In this document: piece after piece, positions 10,765-17,925 of the stretch
Layout: every line of letters starts with the position of its first letter
Numbering within the stretch: the first letter of the stretch is position 1
DNA from: Reticulitermes lucifugus
Taxonomy: Eukaryota; Arthropoda; Insecta; Blattodea; Rhinotermitidae
Length of the DNA: 20,524 nt
Reading direction: 5' to 3'
NCBI GenBank assembly: GCA_026260175.1
Contig: JAKCWW010003220.1
Span: forward strand, 29,257-49,780
Notes under the pieces: model-generated
What the model saw: only the letters and a program-made list of their open reading frames with translations
Told to the model about the DNA's origin: nothing
The model's database searches: none
Program-made: the position numbers and the translations under genes

Positions 10765-10900
10765 AATGCAAATAGCCTTGGTATGGCAAAAGCATTTTTA
10801 ATGATAAACCTGTCTTTTCGCTCTCAGTAGCAGGTTCAAATTGCACCCACCCTGAAACACTTTAAAGGAATTAATGTATTCACAACCAGCCGCCCTTTTT
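10765..10900 (+). mobile_element. Possible degenerate tRNA-derived SINE head
   Basis: TAGCCTTGGTATGG at 10773-10786 differs from the A-box consensus at one key base. GTTCAAATT at 10834-10842 differs from the B-box core at its last base. The gap of about 48 bases is compatible with a pol III head. No body or tail shared with the three SINEs above was found, so it may be another family or chance. Confidence 0.3.
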
Positions 10901-10940
10901 TCGTTTTTAATATTATCTTGTGATATATGAATACAAATAA

Positions 10941-10966
10941 AATCAGAATTATTTACGATTCTGATT
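10941..10966. repeat. Short perfect hairpin
   Basis: AATCAGAAT pairs with ATTCTGATT across an 8-base loop. No T tract or gene context suggests a function. Confidence 0.35.
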
Positions 10967-11649
10967 CCTATATGATTTTGTTTCTAGTATAAATAAAAAA
11001 TTAAATTAAAATCCTTTAGGATATCGTATTGGGTAAGCTGTGTTTAATTTAGCTTCGTTCGTATCATGGAAACTGTATATTCATCAACTTTGTACAAAAG
11101 CTTTCAATTGGAATCTGAATTAATCTAGCCCATTATATTTCATACCCTCAAAAATTATTTCCTAAAGCCTATAGTATGGCAGCTAACATAATAACTCACA
11201 TTTTGTGACATTTTCTCTTATGTGGCGCCTTGGAAACCCAATTTCGTAGGCATTCATGTCTTTGCTTTAGTGGTTTTGGACTATTTTATTATATTAAAAA
11301 TGCCTTCGCAGGAATTCTAGTTTATAAGCATAAGGTAGGTTATTGATGCTCGTAGACTAAGTATGCATGGGAAAAGTGAAAATTTTGGAAGGATGTGATG
11401 TGCTAATAAATATACGTCTTGACCCAAATACACATTACCCCGTCGATTCCCACCAAACATCCTGTCACACGCATGTTCGCAGTACTTTTATGCGTGTTTG
11501 TTTCAATTTATGCAGATTAATATATGACATACAACAGGCGTGTATAGCGATATGCCATTCCAGATACGTTATAGTAGGAGCAGGAAGATTTATAGAATCT
11601 TAATTTCTTTAAACTTTTATCTCGTATGAACCCCTATTTTTATAGTGCT
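10967..11649. other. A+T-rich sequence, no gene seen
   Basis: An open frame of 78 codons at 11367-11603 (plus) has no recognisable features. Nothing else stands out. Confidence 0.5.
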
Positions 11650-11655
11650 TTTATT
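11650..11655 (-). promoter_or_regulatory. AATAAA after the exon-like frame
   Basis: Canonical polyadenylation hexamer on the minus strand, 11 bases past the stop of the exon-like frame. The hexamer is frequent by chance in A+T-rich DNA, so support is weak. Confidence 0.2.
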
Positions 11656-11666
11656 ATGCTACATAT

Positions 11667-11927
11667 TCAGGATGTCCGAAGTTTTATCCTGCGAATCCTT
11701 CTGCTCCTAATGACTTGAAACTTGCTGTCGGCAGACACAAACCCTTGTGACAGCAAATGCAATACCTCCTGTTTCCAGTCAGCAGCCAAAGAAGCTGACA
11801 TTGTGATACAGGTTTCTTTGAACTGTCTACAACTGTTATTTTGTCGGTCAAGGAATACCCTGCTTTGTAGAAAGCCCAAGAGCTCACGATAAGCTTCATA
11901 AAAGGAAGTCGCTGTTACTGTATCAAC
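11667..11927 (-). CDS. Exon-like open frame, possible terminal exon or pseudogene fragment
   Basis: Read on the minus strand, a frame opens after an in-frame TGA at 11930-11928 and runs 86 codons to a TGA at 11669-11667. G+C is visibly higher than in the flanks. The peptide looks protein-like: FYEAYRELLGFLQSRVF near the start, ASLAADWKQEVLHLLSQGF in the middle and a basic end, IRSRRIRRIKLRTS. It may form amphipathic helices. I do not recognise the family. Possible acceptor AGs lie at about 11919/11918 and 11913/11912 or further in, but their pyrimidine tracts are poor. AATAAA follows the stop by 11 bases (11655-11650), close for a 3' UTR. A second minus-strand frame overlaps (11899-11684), so the reading frame is not certain. 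The first in-frame ATG is well inside, at 11804 or later, which fits an exon fragment better than a full gene. A transposon-derived piece is an alternative. Confidence 0.33.
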   Translation of the reverse strand, partial: VDTVTATSFYEAYRELLGFLQSRVFLDRQNNSCRQFKETCITMSASLAADWKQEVLHLLSQGFVSADSKFQVIRSRRIRRIKLRTS

Positions 11928-11930
11928 TCA

Positions 11931-13350
11931 ATCCAGACCAAAATTTTACAGATTTTATCTCTTGGATCTACTTTATATTATGCTCTTATTTGTGTACAGT
12001 AATCTCGAGTGATCCTTTTCCCTTTCATGTCACAGCACTATTCTGCTTGTGTCTTTCGTTTTCCTCTTTAAGTGGTGTCTACACAAAGTGTCTTGTTTTA
12101 TTAATCTTAAAATTATTGTTCAAAGGATGTAAATTACGACTCCCTCACGATGCCATTTCCTTAAGTCTTACATCATGCGTCCTTATGAATTTAATGTTAT
12201 GCATCCCTTCGTGCTACTGCCAATACAAATTACTTAAATAACCGTCTCCACAAATTTATTAACACTTAGTACTGATTATTCAAAATATACAAGGCGAATG
12301 TTTCGAGAAAGGTGGTTATATTCAGGTCTTCTGGTATTACAAAATGTATATAATTGCAAAATGTACATTAATTAGTGTCAGTAGACTGAGATCTCAATAG
12401 TATAAGTTGCTGATTGTATACTAGTTCCAAATTAAAACATTAATAACCAAAAATTTGTAAAATGTATCTAAAAAAATTCTGTCTTTATTGCTTTACTACT
12501 AATGATCGGCATTGTAATAATTACTTTCTGTTCTATAATATATTTGTATTTTAGAGCTGAAAATAAGTTATTGTAATACATAAACAGAATGCACATTAGA
12601 TGATATGGTAGTTCGAACTACAAATTACAAAGAGGAAGATATTATAGAAAAAGTGAAGAACCAATACCGCTTATTTTCTGATGTCGCCATAGAAAGAGAA
12701 AGGTTGTAAATCTCTATAAATTAGTGCAATACCGCCAAATAATTTTTCTGTCTTAAATATAACCTAAATGTAACTGAGTGTTTTTATTTTTGGACACATT
12801 TCCAAAATACTTTAGTATGTAATGTGGTTCCTGGAAGTTATAAATGAGAAGAAAATAACTCAAACCCTTTAGGGCACATATTATTTTAAAGCATCAAAAT
12901 GATTTTTCCAAAGAGTAGTTGAGTTTTAGGATTTAGGGATACCTGGAAACAACATCCATTTTAATATATACTAATATAAACTTGCACGGTCAAAAGAATT
13001 TCGCCAGGTGAATCGATAGGTGTGCAAGTTAAAGAGACTATTCAGAGTCTAGTGCAAAAATTTCCCCTTGGCAGGCAATAGACAAAATGTCCCTGACTTC
13101 CTTTTTATAATATTATTCCTTATGGTTAGTACCGACGCTGTATTCTGAGTCACTTCAGTCCAGTTTGTGTCTTTACAACTGCTTCTCTAGGGTCAGTTTT
13201 AATTTGTTTTTTGTAATATTGTTTCCTACAAATAGGTCTCACAATTTTTTATTTGTCACGAACAGGTCCTAAAAAAAATAAAATCGTAAGCTATTTTTAT
13301 TTGAAGTTTTGATTGTTCTGGCATGTTAAGCTGTGCTGTTTCTTAAGAAG
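11931..13350. other. A+T-rich sequence, no supported gene
   Basis: An open frame at 11990-12241 (plus, 83 codons) is rich in Leu, Cys and Ser and looks like chance reading of pyrimidine-rich DNA. No repeat or RNA gene was recognised. Confidence 0.5.
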
Positions 13351-13391
13351 TCACAAATGTTTCGAAAGTTCGTAGTGCCGTCATCCTCAGG
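13351..13391 (-). repeat. Inverted copy of the GATG...CGAAAC module
   Basis: On the minus strand it reads CCTGAGGATGACGG, about 14 bases, then TCGAAACATTTGTGAC. The order and spacing match the modules at 15.2 and 17.8 kb, and it lies in the opposite orientation. TTCTTAAGAA, a perfect 10-bp palindrome, lies beside it at 13340-13349. Confidence 0.45.
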
Positions 13392-15063
13392 GTAAATAGT
13401 CAAAAAGGAGAAAGCCACTACAACCCATCGGAACATGGTAAACTACTTACTCAGCGACAGAGCGCCACATCCCAGAATTCTCGAACGTTCAGCTACACGG
13501 CTGTTAGGACCTCAAATACTGCTATTTATACTTAAAACTTCCCTCGTGGCTTGCACTCGTATACTTCAAGAATTTCATTATTTGAATGCAGAATTACAAG
13601 GATGTAATTTAGTGAAACCTAGTGTGGTTTATTGTAGACCTATTGTACGCAGGCTGGTTATATATTATACACTTGCCATGTTAATGCCGTTTTAATGTGA
13701 GCTATACATAAAAGAGGCTTGCAGTACAGACCGACTTTACGATTGCATTACTTGTAATAGTGTGGTTGTTTGGGAAGTTGTATGTAAATGTTGAAACGCT
13801 GGGAATTTGTCTTTTTTAGGGGGTCGTATACAGCTCTATTTGAGAGCATTTGGTTTTCATACCCTTACTGAACTTATTTATTACAGCGTTGCCACTACTT
13901 AATTAAAGACTAGGTTAAAATATACCAGTAAAGTACGTTTCTTTGTTTCTGAACTTACAATTTTGCATTAGATGTTAAGTCTTGATAAAAGCAGGATAAT
14001 CCAGCGGCAACGTAAGTACCGTGGCGTGTAACAATATATCGTCAGCACTACTCTATGACTTCCTCCATCTGCCCCATTTCACGTTTTATTTCTCTCTTTA
14101 GTGTCTAATCTCTCTCACTTATTTCTTTACTTTCTCCATAGTTAAGCCGTTTATACAGCTGTCTAACCTGAAGTCTGATAAAAATGTTTCTAATACGGCA
14201 GAAAATCCCACACCTATGATTATATGTCCTTAAGCAATATGTGAAAATTATTTTGTACGCAGAAGAAAATAACCTTATTTTACTGAATGAAAGTGTAATG
14301 TATCCATTATTTCCTTACCCCTAAAATGCAAGACAGTGCTGTAATGCTTTTATTCAGAAAGCTTTATGCTTATAAGATAAATATTTGTAAAAATCATTAT
14401 CTTAAAGAAACTTCGCCAGTAATGTGAGTTAATTAGTCGCAATAAATTCACTTTAGGCACAGAACCTAATTCTCCACCGGAGAGGTAACAGGACCTGTTA
14501 CAGGTATTTTTCTTCGATTACAGTATTAAAAATAGACACGAAATATTTATTGTAACTAAATGTATGAAAGATTTCATCTTAAGAAGCTATTACTCGCGTG
14601 GCTAGACAAGGAATTAACTATGTGGAACCTAAATGATCATGAATATGACTACACAAATCGTTCCTAGCCTGAGTCAGATAAGTCCAGTCCACACCCTCAG
14701 AATTTATCCATTTATATCCAGCTGATTATTATCCTACACTACGCACGTACTTCCATGTAGCCACTTTTCTTTAGGTTTCGCATTTGTGTCCTGCGTGCTA
14801 CCTGATACTCTCGTCTTGTCGCATTGTATTAAAGCGTGGAAAATGTATTGCAAGATGGGAATTAAACGCTGTGCATGTAGGGTATTGACTACATAAATAA
14901 TATTCAGATTGCCATTTACGAAACTGGATTAACTGTGTGAAACGTGTCTGTAGGGCGCAGAAGACTGGATGGGTTAGGTGTCCATATACTGGAAATTTCA
15001 CACCACCACTTTTTCCAATTACAATACACAGTTTGGGAAACTCGCTCGTTTCCAGATGAGGAA
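13392..15063. other. Sequence without a recognised gene; possible repeat fragment at its left end
   Basis: The open frame at 13435-13695 (plus, 86 codons) includes DRAPHPRILERSATRLLGP. I do not recognise it as a host protein. Its start contains the block shared with 1302-1322, and it lies beside the CGAAAC module, so it is more likely repeat-derived. Farther right, a near-palindrome, GTAACAGG-A-CCTGTTAC, lies at 14485-14501. Short overlapping frames at 14798-15169 have no support. Confidence 0.4.
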
Positions 15064-15077
15064 ATATATTTGTTTAA
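15064..15077. repeat. 14-bp direct repeat, left copy
   Basis: ATATATTTGTTTAA is exactly repeated at 15306-15319, on the far side of the palindrome. The left copy lies 32 bases before the left arm, while the right copy overlaps the last three bases of the right arm. Could be a target-site duplication enclosing 15078-15305. Confidence 0.45.
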
Positions 15078-15109
15078 CTTTATTCTATTTTCACCGTGCA
15101 TTTTTCGAG

Positions 15110-15308
15110 TATAGACAATGTTCTTCACCAACTAAATGCACTTGTTATAAAAACACTCAAATATTCTAAAACTGTTTGATAAAAAGCCCCGACATGAGGA
15201 TGGCTCATTGGTGAGCCGAAACATGTCGGGGATTTTTATCAAACAGTTTTAGAATATTTTAGTGTTTTTATAACAAGTGCATTTAGTTGGTGAAAAATAT
15301 TGTCTATA
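15110..15308. mobile_element. Long fold-back element: 87-nt arms, structured 25-nt centre
   Basis: Arms 15110-15196 and 15222-15308 are the same length and complementary at 83 of 87 positions with no indels, so the structure is young or maintained. Each arm's inner end is CCCCGACATG/CATGTCGGGG. The centre (15197-15221) is AGGAT, a stem GGCTCA, loop TTGG, stem TGAGCC, then GAAA. That gives a hairpin on a hairpin with an AGGAT/GAAA internal loop. The arms are mostly A+T. An open frame on the minus strand (15445-15239) runs through the right arm and ends at the hairpin edge; it is not recognised. It could be a MITE or fold-back element, an inverted partial retroelement insertion, or a local inverted duplication. 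Confidence 0.85.
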
Positions 15309-15319
15309 TATTTGTTTAA

Positions 15320-16691
15320 TCTGTTGGTTCCGAAAAAATTAATCACCTTCATCACAGGGTTACACAATAAGCTTCTAGGCTGCGGTGCTGCCGTAGCAAC
15401 TGCTGCGGGGCCCTTCATCACAAGAAAAAAATCTGGTGGCTCCACAAGAATTTCACCTTAATATTTGATATCTAATGATCAAAAGAGCATCGGGTATTGA
15501 AACTTTATCTTTAAAGAAAACCATTAAACGACGATCGAGTCCAGTGTTGGTATTTAAATGCCTGTTGAGTGTAATCCCATTGTTACATACCGTCACATAG
15601 TACCTATAAGCTTAACAGCTGAATCCGAGCCCATTGCTAGTTAATGTCCATTATTGTGCTATTCCTTGTGACTGAAGTTTTTATCGAAGGAAGAGAAAAA
15701 CAGCTGTGGCGTCACAATTAAACGTCAATACGTCTTTTATTTTTTTCAAGCCAATGTCAACAATGCAGTGAGCTATCGTTTTGATTGTAGCTATTCCGAA
15801 TATAGATCTGCTTTTTATAGACAAGATTTTCATTACAGTAAAGGATTACACTGTCTGTGGGTTATGAAAACTTTTTGTTTGGTGTGTAATCACCATTGTT
15901 TCTAATGACAATATCATCTCCCTCTTTAGGATATCTTAAATGTGTAAGCACTAACATTTCTCCGAAAAGTTTTAAATACATCGCGAAACTTAAGTCGGAA
16001 TCAGAATGTATGTTCGAAACTTCATAACAATCTATAATGCTACATGGTGTCCTAAACCAAAATACCATATTATCCACTCTACGATATTTAAATATTCGCT
16101 TATCTCTCTACGGAATATCAAACAGTAAACCATCCATAGTGAACAAGAATTATGTTCACTCGGTCATAGGATCAAATATTACAGGGGTTGTAGGGTGTAT
16201 GATTAATATACACAACAGTGCCACTGACTGCAGTGCACGTGCTGAGGTGTCGTATTTTGATACGCATCTTCTCGTATATCGCACTCTTGTCACCTTGTTA
16301 ACTACTGGAGACTTCTAACTCACGTGCGTTATTCCGATAGCAGCCTAGAGCGTCTCTGTTCCAGGAAAGCTAATCCCTGGCTGTAACAGTCCTTCATACT
16401 TCTCGGAATAACAAGTATAAGAGCAAGTACACAGCAAGTATCATATGAATAGAACTTCATTGTTTTGTATAGGACAATTGCGCAAAAACTTTGAATTGTT
16501 GATTAAATTTTTATAAAGGTGCAAAATAGTTTTAAATAACTCTTTCCAATGCCATGGCTGTGATCTGCTGACACACCAGGAGCTCTAATTTTCTTAAATC
16601 GTTTTAGGCCCTTTCATAAAACCACTAATAAGGTTTGGGGAAAATGTTATTAGGACCGTTATAGGAAAGCCCTTACTTGCCGCCTTACCCT
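15320..16691. other. No supported gene; short inverted repeat
   Basis: Open frames at 15862-16077 (minus) and 16037-16318 (plus) have no recognisable content. A perfect 10-bp inverted repeat, GTTATTCCGA at 16328-16337 and TCGGAATAAC at 16403-16412, encloses 65 bases and contains a nested CCAGG/CCTGG pair. No target duplication was found around it. Confidence 0.45.
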
Positions 16692-16943
16692 ATAAGCTGT
16701 TGAAACTTGCCTGTATTTGTTACATCAGTCACGAAAAAGCCTAGAGCTTTCCTTTCTGCAAATTAATCAAAATATCTCTACCATATTCGGCTTTTTTCTT
16801 TTAGCATTTTATACAAAATAAGCTGTTGAAACTTGCCTGTATTTGTTACATCAGTCACGAAAAAGCCTAGAGCTTTCCTTTCTGCAAATTAATCAAAATA
16901 TCTCTACCATATTCGGCTTTTTTCTTTTAACATTTTATACAAA
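16692..16943. repeat. 126-bp tandem duplication, one mismatch
   Basis: Copy one is 16692-16817 and copy two 16818-16943, both starting ATAAGCTGTTGAAACTTGCC. They differ only at G/A in TTTTAGCATTTT against TTTTAACATTTT. The junction is in ATACAAAAT, a sequence present at the end of both copies. Either a recent duplication or a false duplication from assembling two alleles. No coding content. Confidence 0.95.
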
Positions 16944-17716
16944 ATGTCATTAAGTCTTCTTTGTTTGACACGTATTTTTACTGCTAATCAGTTCCGTTTA
17001 TGCCGGTGCTTCCTACTTAGGTTTAAGCTGAATACAAAAATATACTTACCCATGTATTTTATACCCAAACCAGTAAGATATACAATATTTTACTTTCAGA
17101 AGTAAGGCAGAATCTGTGCCAGTGTTTTACAGAAGTACGTTTGTGTGGCAGGTAAAAAATTTTTTCATAAAATTTTTCTTTTATTAACGTATCCCAAAAT
17201 TATGAGAATCTTAAGCGATCTGAAACTTCCAATTGCTGTGTGCCGCCTTTACATAAACCATACGTGTTTTGAAACTCCTGTTAGTATTTAAATTCTTAGT
17301 AATTGATTATAAAACAATTGTAAGTAACACCTCATATAATCGCGGAAGAATAATGTGCGAAATAATTTACATTGTTTACTTCCACAAATTTCCAGATCAC
17401 AAGACTTGCGATCCCTTATAGCTTCCCCTCCAGAATTTATAAACTGTATCTTGTAATACTGTGATTAATTGATTGGTGAACTGAAAGGCCTGCACTCAGC
17501 CGTTATGTTTGGCATTTACAAGAATGCTTTTCAAGAAAGATCAGGTCGAACACATTTTGTTATACAGAAAACGCATTCTTTGATTTGTAAATTTATAAAT
17601 GTAGAAAAGCCATTAACAGACGTAGTGCATAGCTAATCTTCTTAAAAACGTCTCTGTGAAACTCATTATTTAGATCGGTTGTGAATGGAATTTAATGGAG
17701 TTATTTTCATTTAAGC
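16944..17716. other. A+T-rich sequence, no gene seen
   Basis: No open frame of interest, repeat or RNA gene recognised on either strand. Confidence 0.6.
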
Positions 17717-17925
17717 GGACGAGTGCCATAGGTGAGATTGCGCTGTAATTGGATATTACGCATCGTTGAGAGGTAGTTCTGTACTGACATTTCTGGACAA
17801 CTTTTCCGTCACATCTTCAAGGGTCAAGAAGTCATGAAGATGGAACCGACATGTTGTCCCGAAACGTCGGTATAGAACTACCGCTCAACGCTGCGTAATA
17901 TCCCAGAAGAGTATAGATCTCGTCT
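17717..17925. mobile_element. Older fold-back element with the CCGAAACGTCGG motif
   Basis: Arms 17751-17801 and 17853-17903 are complementary at about 86% (roughly seven mismatches in 52). The outer edge extends with weaker pairing to GGACGAG (17717-17723) and CTCGTCT (17919-17925). Inside, CATCTTCA (17812-17819) pairs with TGAAGATG (17835-17842). The right arm starts GTTGTCCCGAAACGTCGG. TGAAGATGG ... CCCGAAAC repeats the signature of the 15.2 kb fold-back, but the arm sequences of the two elements differ. G+C is higher than in the flanks. No target duplication or open frame was identified. Confidence 0.75.

Noticed and set aside
15190..15231. Hammerhead ribozyme core at the palindrome centre
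   Set aside because: TGAGGA, a stem and GAAA are in the right order, but the C before TGA is missing, an extra T separates the core from stem II, and no stem I or cleavage site can be drawn. The same extra T occurs in the related modules.
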